In this document: positions 1 through 12,989 of the stretch, one piece after another
How positions within the stretch are numbered: the stretch's first letter is position 1
Layout: each line of letters begins with the position of its first letter
From: Macquaria australasica
Lineage: Eukaryota; Chordata; Actinopteri; Centrarchiformes; Percichthyidae
NCBI GenBank assembly: GCA_005408345.1
Contig: SEMN01000127.1
Coordinates: 186,001-250,000 of the forward strand
Direction of reading: 5' to 3'
Length of the DNA: 64,000 bases
The notes under the pieces: generated by a model
Database searches by the model: none
What the model saw: only the letters and a program-made list of their open reading frames with translations
Told to the model about the DNA's origin: nothing
Made by a program: the position numbers and the translations under genes

Positions 1-530
1 AGGTAGGTAAAATAAGCAGGCCGTACCTAAAGGGGACTTTATTACTTATAACCTAAAACCCCTAAAATCAAAACAAAAAGGCCAAGCCGCACCATATGTG
101 TGCAAGAGGAAGCTCAAGTCTTCTCTCCTTTAGACCACCCAACGCTTCACCCACACACTCTCCTGAAAAACACAGAAACTGTGCAGGACTGAATCAACCA
201 AACTCCACATATTTCACAAGATCTTGGAACTAAATTTAATACTTTCAGTTCATCTATTCTTTTATGATTGGGAGAAACACCAAACCGCACGACTAAAACA
301 GACGGATTAAAGGTATTGGGCAGTTTTATTCCTCTTGAATGAAAAGTGCCCTGTTGCCGAACAAAAGTTGGGACAAAACTTTGATCAGGAAGCAAGATCT
401 TTTGAGTCTACTGGAGTGCAAATGTAGAAATTCTCCCAAAGCCCATGGCGCTTTGACTGAAAATAAAGAAGAAACCTTCCTTCCCCCCACTTGCCTGAAG
501 CCACAGCATGTGGTCTACTCTGTTGCTGCT
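1..530. other. No feature recognised
   Basis: AT-rich at first, becoming GC-balanced towards 480. No splice-consistent ORF, repeat or RNA gene was seen. Confidence 0.5.
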
Positions 531-839
531 CTAAAAATGGAAGGCGGGCGGCCTCGGGAGAAGCCCAGAACAGCCTCCACCGTAATGGCCGTGTGGGTGT
601 GGCCCCTCGTAGATGGCTTTTGAGGGGGCCCCTCCCGGACGCCCGCACCCCTTGCCAGCGCCCAAGGGCTCCAGGCTGCCTGACCAGAGACACCGCGATG
701 CGGCCCACGCTGAACCCAGGCCGAGCCGGGCTATGGTGGGCTGGGCTAGGCCAGGGCCAGGACAAGGCTTCACAGCTGCTTCATGGCAGGTTCCTGCGCT
801 CCTGCCCTCTGCTGGGGTCACAGAGAAATAAGACGACAA
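531..839 (-). other. GC-rich island, possible terminal coding exon of unknown gene
   Basis: Much richer in G, C and CpG than its surroundings. On the - strand a frame stays open from an acceptor-like TTTCTCTGTGACCCCAG (about 832-816) to TAG at 533-531. The end of the reading is rich in Gly, Pro and His and stops PPAFHF, followed by AT-rich DNA as in a 3' UTR. Two other frames are also open across part of it, as GC-rich DNA often allows, so coding is unproven. I recognise no family. Confidence 0.25.
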
Positions 840-1209
840 AACAAAAAAGACAATAGTCCATCAAAGACTTGTATGTCTGAATGCCTGAAGTTTTGTGAAA
901 ACCTGACAAACACGACCAGGTGCCCCACAACAACTTTTGTGTGTTTTTATTATTTAAGTATTTTCATTAATTTATTGATTCATTCATTCATCTCCATTTA
1001 AATGTTGTTGTAGCTTTGATACTTTATGACAAAAAAACACAGATGTTCTTTTCCCATAAACAAAAAAAGAATTATGCAAAAGCATTATAATACATCACAA
1101 AATTTTTCCAAAGATTTGGCTTCGAGTTGTGAAACCTTATTGATGCCATTTGTTTGTACAGTTGCAACAAAGCAGCAGTGGAACACAACTAAATACATTT
1201 ACTCATGTA

Positions 1210-1650
1210 CTGTACAGTAAGTATAATTTTGAGGTACTTGTACTTTACTTCAGTATTTTCATTTTATGCTACTTTATAGTTTAACTCCGCCACATTTCAG
1301 AAGCAAATATTACTTTTTACATTTGTCTGACAGCTTTAGTCACCAGTTACTTTGAAGATTAAGATTTTACATAAAAAACCATTGATGAGTCTATAAAATA
1401 TGATGCCTTTTTATAGGTTAAACTACCCAACAGTGAATAAATTAGCTCAAACACTGCCAACAGTAAAAAAACAACAAAAACTGCTTACACATTAATGCAT
1501 CAGTAATAATAATCCAATACGTAATAATATACGCTAACACACTAATATAACACTTTTTTATTAACACTACATTTTGCTGATAATACTGTACTTTTACTTC
1601 AGTAAACTTTGTAATGCAGGACTTATTTTTACACTGTGGTTTCACTACTT
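1210..1650. repeat. Dispersed teleost repeat, fragment
   Basis: Carries phrases such as TACTTGTACTTTACTTCAG, ACATTTCAGAAGCAAATATT and CACATTAATGCATCAGTAAT, which also make up the outer element at 11743-12719 in the other orientation. This is a high-copy nonautonomous repeat of fish genomes; ends are not defined here. Confidence 0.6.
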
Positions 1651-2214
1651 TTAGCAATAACATCTGAATACTTCCAACAATGCAAGATTTGAAGTAAAAA
1701 CAAATACAGTACCATTCTGCAAAACACAGACAGTATATACAGTCAGTAGTGGGTGCCTGGCAAAGACTGACGCCAAAAAATGAGAGAATGAAATGAGCTG
1801 GTAAGCTATGTGCTACCATTTCCACTGTTTTAATGTGGTGAAGAAAAGGCTTTAATCCTTAAAAGGATCTTTGGCAGGTCAAACAAACACAGTGCAATTC
1901 CATGTACGCATCGTGTAGAGGAGTAGCCTGTCATTGAAAGAAACATACAGCAACAAACCCTGAAGAACACTGTAATACAGAGAAAACTGAAGTTTTGAAT
2001 GAAGCTTTGCCGTGCAGCGCGATCACGCTAGTCTTGTTATGTTTCGACACATCTTATCAAAGTCCCTCAGTTGCTGATCGTGTTGATTTTTAACGCCCTG
2101 GCCTGTACAGTCGATATGCACTAACCATGTGTAATACATCACTGCACGGTCATTTCAAGTTTTGCATGTAAAACTGCACATTGATGGTAATGCGGCCTGA
2201 ACGGTGATAGTGAG
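1651..2214. other. No feature recognised
   Basis: Intergenic DNA with no supported ORF, RNA gene or clear repeat. Confidence 0.4.
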
Positions 2215-2468
2215 TGATAGGGTGAAGCCAGCCAGTCACCTTCTGGTTTGAATCAGCGGAAGGGGATCGGAGGGGGTTGCTCTCGGTAGGTTGGCTTTTA
2301 TTGCTTCTCCCCTTTGGTTTTGAACAGATCTGCCTGTTTGTGGAAGTGTGGCTGGCGGTTGGGCTCCTCAGCTGGCAAGGCAGCGGCGTTTAATTGCTCT
2401 TTGTTGTGGCGGGTTGGGGGAGAAGGAGGCCCTGTGGTCGCCGCTGCACAATGGCGCTTTGGCCTGCC
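2215..2468. promoter_or_regulatory. Candidate conserved noncoding element
   Basis: Non-repetitive, GC-balanced patch with clustered homeobox-like and SOX-like words (TTTAATTGCTCTTTGTTGTG), lying between AT-rich DNA and a degenerate CA tract (2470-2610). It has no consistent ORF. Called only on texture; conservation was not tested. Confidence 0.22.
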
Positions 2469-2961
2469 AGCACACACGCACACACACATTGAGACACACA
2501 TGGATGCTCGCACACGCACCTACACTCTCACACAAGCGTGTTATGCATACTTGGACACACACATTGATCAGCACGCAAGACCAGATGCACACATGTGTAC
2601 CCAAACTAAGTATGTTTTTGTTAAAATTCTGATTTCATAATAGCTTCGTATTCTTTATTTTCCTGTCTTTTGTATTTTGAAAAAAAGTAGATGTTAATGC
2701 TCACAAGCCACCATATAACAGTGCACATAGGAAACAGCTTAATGGTGTAACAATGTTGGTTTATAATGGAGATTAAGAAAGTGTTGGAGGATATAAAGGA
2801 GGAATTATGGGGAGAATAAACAGAAGCAGCATGGTTTGTATATTTGTGCTGTTCTGTGAATGGGCAAACCTATAATTATCACATTTACGGGGAAGAGCTG
2901 CTGAATAATAGTAGTGGGTGTAGTCGCAGGGCAGTGTATCCTCCCTGATCGGCCCCTCCCA

Positions 2962-2990
2962 GTGTGTGTGTGTGTGTGTGTGTATGTGTG
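2962..2990. repeat. GT microsatellite
   Basis: About 11 GT units, then an interrupted tail. Confidence 0.9.
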
Positions 2991-3681
2991 GTGTGAGAAA
3001 CCTGAAGACATTTCATAAACAGTCGTCTTTCAGGGCTAAGATATTATATCACACGATGAGCAAATTTTTGTATAGTGAGCAGTAAAAACATGTTCCTCTA
3101 AACCAGATCCCATTCTGATTCTGATAGGCCTTCCCTCCTAAGAGTGCAAAAAACATGTTGCCATGTGGATCACACTGCATAGTTTAATGCAGTTTTACCA
3201 TCCTGCTCCTCTACTTCACCGTCTCCAGTGACGCGTTCGTCCCAGCCAAAAATGTCTTTGCCTTGTTTACTTTTCCTGCAGCCCCTGCACGTGTGTTTAT
3301 CCAAATCCAAAGTATTCTTTTTTCTGCTCCTCCGTCACGGTGGCTTTTGTGCTCAACTGTGGTGAGTTTTGTGTATTTTTGTGTAATTTACTCCTACAAT
3401 TGAAGGAATGATGTGCTCTTGTGCTCTGACCAGCCCGGCCCCCAACCCCTTCCCATCCGTCCTTCCCCCTCCTCCTCCCTCCCAGAGAGCTTCTTTTCCA
3501 TTGATGCACTTACTGTAAAGTGTTCCCTCTGCCTCCATCGCTGACCACATCAACTTGGCCAATCACTGATGACTCATTATACACACATAAACAGAACAAA
3601 GCACAAACAGTCATCACAGAGTTGCAGCATACGTTTACACATGCAGCTCCCTCTATCTCTGTTTTTCTTTTTCACCCTCCC

Positions 3682-3684
3682 CCT

Positions 3685-3722
<38 letters not shown>

Positions 3723-3749
3723 ACACACACACACTCACACACACACACA
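3682..3749. repeat. Compound CT-CA microsatellite
   Basis: A CT run (3691-3720) passes into an interrupted CA run (3723-3749). Purine/pyrimidine strand asymmetry is strong. Confidence 0.92.
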
Positions 3750-4149
3750 GCATGGATGTGCGCAGAATGAACAGAACACTACGCCACTGTAATTTTTGGA
3801 AATGAATATGGAAACTAGCACCAATTAGGGAAACCAATAAAGTAACCTCAGTTCTATACGTCTGCCAAGTGGTAGAGGGGATTCAACTGGAGAGTATAGA
3901 GTTACATCCTGCCTTTAGGTTATCATCCAGATAACATCATCCACTTTTATACCATGGATGCTGTTACATCTCTGCTGCTGTCCTCCTCTCTGCCTTCACA
4001 GAAGCAGGACATCATATAAAACAGATTTTGTATCACTTGGGATGAGCGAATGTCTCATCATCTCACATGTCACCGTTTTTCTCAACAAGACAAAATAATT
4101 CAGCCAGCTTAATAGCCTTTCATTAGGTAAGTCAATGTTTACGTCCACT

Positions 4150-4450
4150 GGCAGCACAGCTAACTAACAGTGGAGCAGTGAGAGGGACATTATTTTGATT
4201 TAGTTAAACACTTGCTAATTGCGATCCTCATGGCTGCTGCGCTTAATTGGTTCCTGCAGAATGCTGTAGATAAGAAAGGAGAAGGAAGGAGGCAGATGGG
4301 GCGGTAAGTTTAATCCTGCCTCTGGTTGAGACACAGTAATTGGGTAATGATCCTGTGGCCCTCTGGTGCTGATGTGGTGTTGAGAGAGCAAAGGAGAAAG
4401 GAAAAGAAAGAGAGAGAGACCTGAGCTTCAGGAGAACCACTAAACGCTGC
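4150..4450. promoter_or_regulatory. Candidate conserved noncoding element
   Basis: Balanced composition with clustered homeodomain cores (GCTAATTGCG, GCTTAATTGG, AGTAATTGGGTAATGATCC). No ORF or repeat accounts for it. Function and conservation are inference. Confidence 0.25.
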
Positions 4451-4734
4451 CACATTCATCCACGGCAGTGACGCCATGCCACACGCCAGTCACCTGATCC
4501 ACCACACACTCATACGCTCTCTTTCTCTCTTCTTCTTAAAAGCGCACACACACACACACACATCAGGTACAGTAGCCTACAAACACCCACACGTACGGTG
4601 GTCGAGACAGCTCAATGAGTGCACGCAAGCAAAGAAAGAACACAGAGACAACACAAATAAAACATTAGCAAATTGGGAAACACATATTCAAAACACAAGC
4701 TGATATAAAAACACCACAATTCCCAATCCTATAC

Positions 4735-6270
4735 TGCCGATGTGTCGTTCTAGAGGGCATGAACGAACAATGTATTTTGTCGTTTTATGTGGAGGACTTG
4801 ATGGATGGAGTTTTCTCTCAGTTGTCATGATGACGGATCTGTTGAATCTGATGAAGACTGTGTGATAAGGTTGAAAGCTCAGGAAAAGGCTAGTAAGCGG
4901 ACCTATAGAAGGGTTCAGGATGCTTGAAACAAACTAGACTCATACGTACGTGTTGTTCGACCACGTCTGAAGGTACAAGTGTTTATACATGTTTGGAATG
5001 GCCGCAGCCGAAGGCGACGTGAAGATCGGCCATCATAGCCTCCTCCTGGCTGCATTGATCTCCCTCCAACAACTCTGTGTCTTTGGCGTTTCTTTGTAGC
5101 CTCAACGTGATGAATCGTACAAATGGGGACACTCGGTTGTTCACACAGAAAGAGACAGAAGTAGTTATGTGAAGAATTAAATAAGAGAACTCGAGAGAGA
5201 CGTTCAAACCCTGCTTACTTGCTCACCTCTGCACAGCTGACCAAAGTGGTTGAGATTGTCGTACTGTCTCTTTCAGAAAGTTACAAACATTTTGGACGCA
5301 GCTCCCCCAATTCTGACATTGGAAAGGTGTAAGTGGAGGGGTTTCCGACGCTGTCCAATGATCCAACTCTATATTTTGTCATACTACTATTTCCAAGGTC
5401 AAGAATGAACTTTTATGCTTATTAAAACAACAGACAATTTCCGGGGGACACAAAAAACTGGTGAACACACCAAGACTTGCAATTTGCTAAAGTCAACTGC
5501 TGTCAGTGATATTGGAAAATGAGCTAACAATGTTTAGTTTGGTTTCAACATTCTGACTGTATGATTTTGATAATATTTGAGATATTGGAGACTGTCCTCC
5601 CAAGAAAATTGACAGCATCAGTCGTTTCAGTAAGTGCCCCAAAACGGTATATGTTTACGTAGAAGTGACAAAGCCCTCTAGTGACCGTAGTGAATTATGA
5701 CGGCAGCAAAGGAGGAAGTCAGATGAGGTGGTTACACAACGAAAAAGTCCGCATGATGGGGTAAACACTGGACTTCAACACGGGAGGCTGCTGTTTGTTT
5801 TAAGTTTATAATTGACAGTCAACACTGGCTTCTTTTAACCTTTCCCTAACCTTCACCAAGTGTTTATTATTGTAACCACGACGATGAAGGGTCACTAATG
5901 TTAACAAAGTACTTATTTTAACCCAAACCATTTCCTGATCCTAACCAAGTCGTTTTTTGTGCCTAAACCTAACCAAACCTTAACCAGAGCGTTATCACAT
6001 CATAAAATAGATTTATTTTTCAACAGTTTTGATGATGATGATAACCTGCCAACAGGGGGCATCAGGTTAGAAAACGCTTCTGTGTGTCGTTTTAGACAGC
6101 ATGGACAAACGCTTTTGTCGTTTAAGTTGGAGGACTTGTTGAAATATTGGCCTCACACCTGGCATCAGCCTTTCACTATTTGCTAGCGTGTTCATCAGCT
6201 TTTTTATCCCGTTCCCATTTTTGCGCCCGACTGCTACATTTCTGTATTTGTGGCATGTTTCTTTAAGCCA
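4735..6270. repeat. Cluster of old dispersed repeats
   Basis: Phrases recur inside the window. The stretch 4861-4906 (GGTTGAAAGCTCAGGAAAAG) and CTATTTCCAAGGTCAAGAA near 5390 match the minisatellite unit at 58350-58660. GTGTCGTT..AGAC/GGCATG..ACAAA..GTCGTTTA..GGAGGACTTG occurs near 4740 and again near 6078. A TAACC-rich stretch (5835-5990) resembles another common fish repeat. Element boundaries are unclear. Confidence 0.45.
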
Positions 6271-6959
6271 CATACATTATGTGTTGTCAAATTGGTGATT
6301 GTATTTCTCAATTTGCTTGTGTTTTTCTATTTATTTGCCATATTTCTGCATACAGTATTTGTGCGCATGAATACACACATGCTGAGACATTAAACACAAC
6401 ATGGGATAGTATGCATGCATACATGCTACACAATTATGCGTGGACACACATGCAGAGACCAGACTCAAGAGAAGTTTTCTGTACACTGATTCAATCAAAT
6501 AGAGAGTCAAGAGTTAAACTTGTATTGCGTTTGACTCACAGACTCAAACACAGGAAAAAAAAAATGCACACAGATGTGCAAACATCCCGTCCACAGTGAT
6601 GCTGTTCTGGGTGATGCAAATATATGCACAGTCACAAACTACCTCCCTAACAATGACTCAAGTATCCACTCAAATATTTTTGTATCATAAAAACAACTCA
6701 TTTCAAACAGTAGTTTATTTTTCAAAAGGAAAAGTCCTAAAACCAGTTCTTTGCGGCTCTTTGTGAGCACCCATATCCTGACGTTTGCTTCCTTTATTGC
6801 TCTTTTCTTCCCCCTGGGCTGTCACTCCCCCTCTGCTCCTCCTGTTCTATACCATCCACCATTTCCTGTCTCTTTACTCCTTTCCTGTCTTCCATCCCTC
6901 CTCCAGTCTCTCCATCCCTACCACCCCCTCTGTCTCCCTCTCCCAGTCTTTCTGGCCTC
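6271..6959. other. No gene; CT-rich towards the end
   Basis: AT-rich DNA becoming strongly pyrimidine-rich from 6800. Open frames here are low-complexity readings. Confidence 0.4.
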
Positions 6960-7130
6960 TCTGTCTCCCTCTCCCTCTCAGTTGGAGTCATGTGGGACTG
7001 ATTGAGCTTGAGGATCCAGCCCTCATCAAAGACCGAGTGTGGTTGAATGCGAGCAAGCCACTGAGGCTCCAATCTCGCACTGGTTAATGAGCCCCCCCCA
7101 AGCCCCGGCATCCCTCCAGCAGCAAGCTCA
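6960..7130. promoter_or_regulatory. Candidate conserved noncoding element
   Basis: A short GC-balanced patch between two pyrimidine-rich tracts, including GGGACTGATTGAGCTTGAGG and CACTGGTTAATGAGCC. No repeat or convincing ORF. Low confidence without alignment. Confidence 0.2.
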
Positions 7131-7437
7131 TACAACACATCCTCCCCCCTTCCTTCTCTTTTTCCTTTTTTTCCTCCTTCCTTCCTCCTTCCCCCAGCCT
7201 CTCCACACTTCAGTATTCTCATAGCTATCTTCTTCTGCCTCTTTCAGCTCATTCACAGCTTCCTCCTCTCCTCTATGATTCATCTATATTTCAGCATTTT
7301 AATCCACACATTTTCTGCTCCTTTCCTCTTCTCCCTCTTTCCCTCGTTCCCCAGTCCCTCCACTCTCCATCAGCCACAGTCCCTCCTCAGGCTCAGCTCC
7401 AAACCAAGGCTGGCGTCTGTCTCTCTGTGTCCGACCC

Positions 7438-7474
7438 CCTCCTCCTCCTCCTCCTCCTCCTCCTCCTCCTCCTC
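7438..7474. repeat. TCC trinucleotide repeat
   Basis: About 12 near-perfect TCC units, followed by a short CAC run. The adjoining 6.8-7.4 kb is pyrimidine-rich on the + strand. Confidence 0.92.
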
Positions 7475-7540
7475 TAACCACCACCACCATCACCGCACTG
7501 ATGATACATACACTCTCTCACTCTCTTGCTTCGGACCCTG

Positions 7541-10129
7541 ACTTTAATCACTGCACGCACTCCAGCTGCACACTTGTGCAAGTGCGCACACTGTGTGCAC
7601 ACGCATAAGCAGAAGCTGTACACAGGTGGGCAACTTGCAAGCTGCTACATTTATGCACACGTGCTTGTAAACACACACACATTGGCATACTTTTGCTTAA
7701 GCATACATGAATAATTTATCATTTCCGCCTTTGGTTCTGTTTTATTGTAGTAAAGCAAGAAAAATGCCACAATAATTTGCATGAATGCAGTACATCAGCG
7801 GTACAAAGGAACCACTTTTGATTCTATTCCAGATGGTAACTGGGTTTTTGGTCATTAAAATTCAAAAATGGCTTCTAAACTTTACAGGAAAGCAGTGAAA
7901 AGATGGTACAAACTATCTTGTGATTAAATATTATTAGAAATTCTAACTGCTGGAGAAATTAGATAAACTTTATTAGTGAATAAAAAGAGATACAATAGTT
8001 TAAACATGAAGAGATGAAGCATTGATAACTATTAAAGGACGTGTTCATCAAAACCTGGTTCAACGTCAGAATTGATGATTAACGTGAGAAATGTTAAAAA
8101 AGGATTTTGAGGTGAAAAACATTATATTTCAGTAGCTAAATGTATCTCAGGCTCACAAAGCTTTTCAGTCACTGTAATGAGCTACGCCTGGTTATGCTTT
8201 TAAAAGTCAACTACAGTTAACAAGTTCTAATACATTCATGGATTTTCACTCATAATGTGTAGTCTGTTTTATTTCCTGATTTGTTCACAGGACTTTGACA
8301 CGTAATTCATCCAGTATTTCAAGGGCTGCTACAGCTGGTTATGATATGGAACAAAACTTTAAACTTATTGCTTAAAAAAGTACAACAAATGTGACGTTTC
8401 TCTCCCACTTGCTCTTACAATGAAATTTACATCATTTATTTGCATCAGTAAATCTTAAACTTCTAAAACACGTAGATTTCAACCTTTGTAGATGTTTGAT
8501 CGTACGAAGCCTCACATAGAATCACAGATTATCTAATTAATACTAATATGTGTGAACTTGTGTGATATGGGAGACCAGGGACGGTTTTAACTTGAGGTGG
8601 TCTTAAAGGTGTCAGTTTTACCAGTTAGGAATGAGCTGTGGTCAATAGTATATATGTCCAAATGTCTCTTGAGCATCCTCTTGTTTAATAAAAGGAATTA
8701 GAAAATGCAGCTTATGTAGAGAAGTTGAGTTGAACAGGGTCAGCATTTGAATTAGGTTAATGTGTAGTGCTGTACATGAGCTGCAGATTAGGGCTTTTAA
8801 AATAACAGGTTTTGTATGACTTTTATTACTACTGTTAAAAATGTGTTTATTCAGACAGATTTTATATTTTAACACATTATTTAATATTTCATATTAATTT
8901 ACTGCTGCAACTTAAGCAAGCAACAGGTTGTAACAGCAAAACATACTGTACATACGAACAATAATCAGATGCTCTTTATAAGTATCACATCCAAATCATA
9001 TCCAGTAGTCCCAGCAAAGTCTAAGAAACAGTGACATACAAGGCATTGTCTCACACATCATAGCATCTTATAATGCAATAAATAACCTGGTTTATCTTTT
9101 TTTATGCTCCAAATGTGTGGCTTCAACTTGAGCATCTGAAATATTAAAGTAGTCTTTAAATCAATCATGACATTCAAAAGCACCTGTTAAAGCTAACAGT
9201 ATCTGATGACTCCAAAATGACTTTATGGGCTTCTGTTTAGTTTAACTGCATGAGATAACGTTAACGTAATAGACTGATAGAATGAGCTACTTCAGAGATC
9301 TCAATCCTGAGCTATGATAAGCTTAAAATTTAGATATGACATTTAACTGAGAGACTTCCATCACTGTTCACTGTCCCCTAGTTGTCTGTCAATAAGAACA
9401 AGTTTCTACCATGGTGTTTAGCTGCGGTTAGATTATTGTTGTAGAGAAATACCTTTGACTCACCCCTCTGTCGGTTGGTTTTGGGCAACATAGACACCCA
9501 GTCTAGTCTGGTCTAGTCTTTCTTTAGGGAACCATCTTTGGCAGAGGACACAAACATGGTACTGACATCAGCATGCAGAGCACATTTGACAAACAACAGC
9601 CAAGAGCTTCATTTTGTGATTTGGCCAACTCACCAAATTAATTAGTTACAGCTGATGATTCCAATGGCGTTAGTTGCCATCTCAGCCGGCTTAAAAAGAA
9701 AAGGCAATCTGTGAATGTGTAACAGATGTGTAAAAGAATATTTTCAGTTGTACGACCTCAGACTCCCTGTTTTTGTGTGCAACATACAATTGCCAATGGC
9801 TATTATTCTCCTCCATATAATACTAATTTGTTTGGTTTTATTCTGTCATCAAACAATATATACATAAAACACATAAAAAAGTATACACAATACACAATGC
9901 ATCCCCCTCCCAAAACCCCAGTTATTCTTTCTTTCATACAATACCTATGGTCCATTGTGTCATCTGCATTTGTTTAGCGTTTGCTTGTTGCCATCTTTCT
10001 TCCATAAAATACTGCCAGTCTGCTACAAAACACTGCCCATGTATCATCACCTTCGCACTCAGCCTCACACCATTTCTGGCCCATCTCCCGTCTTTGTTGT
10101 GTGTGGTTGTCTGGATGAGGCAGAGGGGG
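7541..10129. other. Gene-free AT-rich stretch
   Basis: No coding exon, RNA gene or strong repeat recognised over 2.6 kb; only scattered short open frames in AT-rich DNA. Confidence 0.5.
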
Positions 10130-10363
10130 GAAGACCAGCAGTCAGACCACTGCATATGTTTCCAATTCCCCCTCGCAGACCTTCCCTCTCCTCTCTTGGC
10201 CTCCTCATGCCCTCCATCTCTCCTCTCCTCTCCTCTCCTCTCCTCTCTGTGTGTCTTTCTCTCTCCATGTCCACCAAATTGCCCATTAGACTTTCTATTT
10301 GTCTATCTGCTGGCCTGCTTGTCAGTGGCGTGGCAGCCAGCTAAAGCTATCCTCCAGTCCATG
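10130..10363 (+). repeat. Segment duplicated in inverted orientation at 14230-14447
   Basis: From GAAGACCAGCAGTCAGACC to AGCTATCCTCCAGTCCATG the sequence reappears reversed and complemented inside a MITE 4 kb away. The copies differ mainly in the TCTCC repeat (10218-10246 here). Open frames in it reflect this repeat, not a protein. Confidence 0.85.
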
Positions 10364-10438
10364 CCAATTACACCATGGGAGACCACTTCTAACATTTTAT
10401 ACTACATGGCTGCCAGTAGCCAACTAGGTCCTCTTCCT

Positions 10439-10465
10439 ACACACACACACACACACACACACACA
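10439..10465. repeat. CA microsatellite
   Basis: About 13 CA units. Confidence 0.9.
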
Positions 10466-11742
10466 TGCTTAGAAGAAACTATTTATTGGGATCATGCAAC
10501 ATACACATACACATGCTTCATTGCATTTTTGTAGCATCCACAAAATTCCCTCCCAATGACAGAAAAACACATTGTCTGGTAAACAGATGCTACTTTTTGT
10601 GTGTTAAGTTTGAGCAATTGAGGAATTTGTGCGAATAAATTTAACATTTGTGGACAACAAAGCTCCTCCTCTGTCCTAATTTTGGTTTATATCATGTAGC
10701 TGAACATAAAACTGTAAAAACATAGTTCATACGGGTACGACATTACATCTGGTTTTACCCTCATGGAGTCTTACATATATGTTATATATATATATGTTCT
10801 CAATGTTTTTTTTGTTTTTTGTTTTTTTACATCTCTTTTATGAGACGTTTGAAAAATCCTCTGTTCCAAGAAAAACTGACTGATCAACCTCACACATTTC
10901 CAGTCCAAGACAGTGACCAAAAGAAGTCAAACGATGCGGTCAAATGCTTAGCTAAACATTGATGTTGCATTCTGTAATAAAGAGAGGAAACCTACAAAAC
11001 CAAAGGTCCCCTGAGAGAAAGTTATTAATATCCTGTCAGCAGTAAATTAGCTGTATGTGTACATGTCCCTGCTCCTTCTCTTTGTTTTGTCTAGCAGTGG
11101 TCCTTCCATCACCACTACTGGCTGAGTGTGTGTCCCCTGTAGCGGTGAGACTGAGACAGCACGGTCATAAAACTGGAGAACAGAACTGGAGAACAAATGG
11201 AGCCCATGTACAGTGCATGTGTACATGTACTTGGCTTGTGGAAGGATGATCTATAGTCCGTACCAGGATGTGTTTGTACTGTATCTATATGTGAGAGAAA
11301 TAAACCAAGCAAGACCAAGTCACACTCAGAAACCATGACTGACATGAGAAATGGTGAACGGATGAAGATGTGGACAAAAAACAAACCAAGAGACAGAAAC
11401 TGTGTCTGTCTGCGCCAATGAAAATAATTTCAGAGCAAAAAGAGCAAGATGAATGAACAAAAAGTGCCAATCTATGTCTATACCTGAACCGATGCCACAC
11501 ACAGTGAAAGGATCCTCTTGACAGTCCCACCGATGACAGGGGTGTTTGCCTGACTAGTGAGTGTAGTACAAAGTAATTAGAGACAGTCTCCAGTAGGTCA
11601 CAGTTTAGTCTATAGTGGTGTTAAAAGAGACAGAGTGGGAGTGAGAGCACAAAGAAGAAGGTGAGAGGAAGCACGAGTATGGAAACTGGAAGGCAGATGT
11701 AATAAAGATCATTCATCGTGGAGCAGAACTCTGTTCTTGATG
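10466..11742. other. No gene recognised
   Basis: AT-rich DNA with a short TATATA stretch near 10770-10795 and T runs near 10805. No supported feature. Confidence 0.45.
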
Positions 11743-12719
11743 CAGTGGTGGAAGAAGGAGATCTTTTACTTAAAGTTGCGCTAATCGAGATTTTTCTATA
11801 AACAATGGATCAAATGTGAAAGGGGTCATTTGTAGTGACAAACCCACAGAGAATTACCACCCAACTCTACAGTTCCCCATTGCTTTGGTTTTCAGGGCTC
11901 CCAACTCTGCTCTCATCAACAATTTCCAGCAGCAGCAGCAGGCAGCTGTTTTCAGCAAAAAAACAAAAAACAAAACCTCTGATAAACTGAATTTACACTA
12001 CCTGCTCAGCACCAAATGGCAAACAGACAAAGCTGATGAAGAAAGTCAAACAACTAGCAAGACAGAGACGCAGATATTTCCCTCAGGAGTAGGTGGAAAC
12101 AAAAACATAGCTGAAAGAAAAGTGAATATTGGATTTATATTTTTCTACAAATAAATGCGAATGCTGTTTTGTATCTGCTGGGTGTGTAAATAGGGAATTA
12201 TTTGTGAAAACGTATGCCATTCCAACTTAATAAGGTGATAATGTGTCAGATATGGCCAAAAAAAATCAAATAATGCAGCTTTAAGTAATAGCACAATGTA
12301 AAAAAAGAAGGAAAAAATCCATCACATATAAAGTTGTGCATTCAAAAACTTAAAGCTGCTCTAATAAATATGTTCATTTGAAAAAAGGATCAAATGACTA
12401 CGTATAATGATAAATATTTATTATTAGATTATTCTTATTATTATTAATGTGTAAGCAGCATTTTAATGTTGTAGTTGCTTGAAGTTAAGCTAATTTAAAC
12501 GATTTTATGAACTGTAGCTCAATGCACTGTATAACAATGCATCAAATTCTATAGGCTTATAGTAGGTTTTTAAAATCATCATCTGTAAAGTAATTAGTAA
12601 CTATTAGTGTCAAATAAATGTAATGGAGTAAAAAGTACAATATTCTGAAAACTCTGAACTGAGTCAAAATTGTTCTTAAGTATAGCATCTCAAATGCACT
12701 TATTTACTTTCTACCACTG
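11743..12719. repeat. Outer dispersed repeat with inverted ends, interrupted by a nested element
   Basis: Begins CAGTGGTGGAAGAAGGAGAT and ends TTTACTTTCTACCACTG, whose complement matches the start (10 of 11 bases). The interior continues on both sides of the nested insertion and shares sequence with 1210-1650. No clear target duplication remains. Confidence 0.6.
11770..12284. mobile_element. Nested MITE with TTAA target duplication (piggyBac-like)
   Basis: Flanked by TTAA at 11770-11773 and 12281-12284. Joining the flanks across one TTAA restores the outer repeat's CTTTTACTTAAGTAATAG. Inner ends are imperfect inverted repeats (AGTTGCGCTAATCGAG and AGCTGCATTATTTGAT). Related internal sequence (GCAGGCAGCTGTTTTCAGCA) is at 31855-32210. 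No transposase is encoded. The superfamily is inferred from the TTAA target. Confidence 0.7.
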
Positions 12720-12989
12720 ACAGAAGGAATAAAACTGATTCTTGACATTTGATGACTACTTGAGAACACAAGTAGAACACAAGTTTAATAGTACAGAGTT
12801 TGGGATTTTAAGATTGCCTGTCATAAGTAATACACAGTCATGTGCACAACAAACAGAGTGTAGATCAATTCAGCTTTTAGAGGTTTATTTCCATGGAAGT
12901 GGATCAGGACTACATCATGCTCTAACTGTCCAACTTGGTTAAAAATTGTGATGTATTGGAAGCCATAAGACTGAGGAAGTTTACTCTGC
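12720..12989. other. No feature recognised
   Basis: AT-rich intergenic DNA. Confidence 0.4.

Noticed and set aside
7275..7541. Open frame with Ser and His runs
   Set aside because: Translation of the TCC and CAC repeats only.
9947..10534. Long open frame (195 codons) on + strand and a similar 90-codon frame at 14200-14472
   Set aside because: Both fall in the duplicated TCTCC-bearing segment; the similarity is that of an inverted DNA repeat, there are no splice sites, and the products are low complexity.
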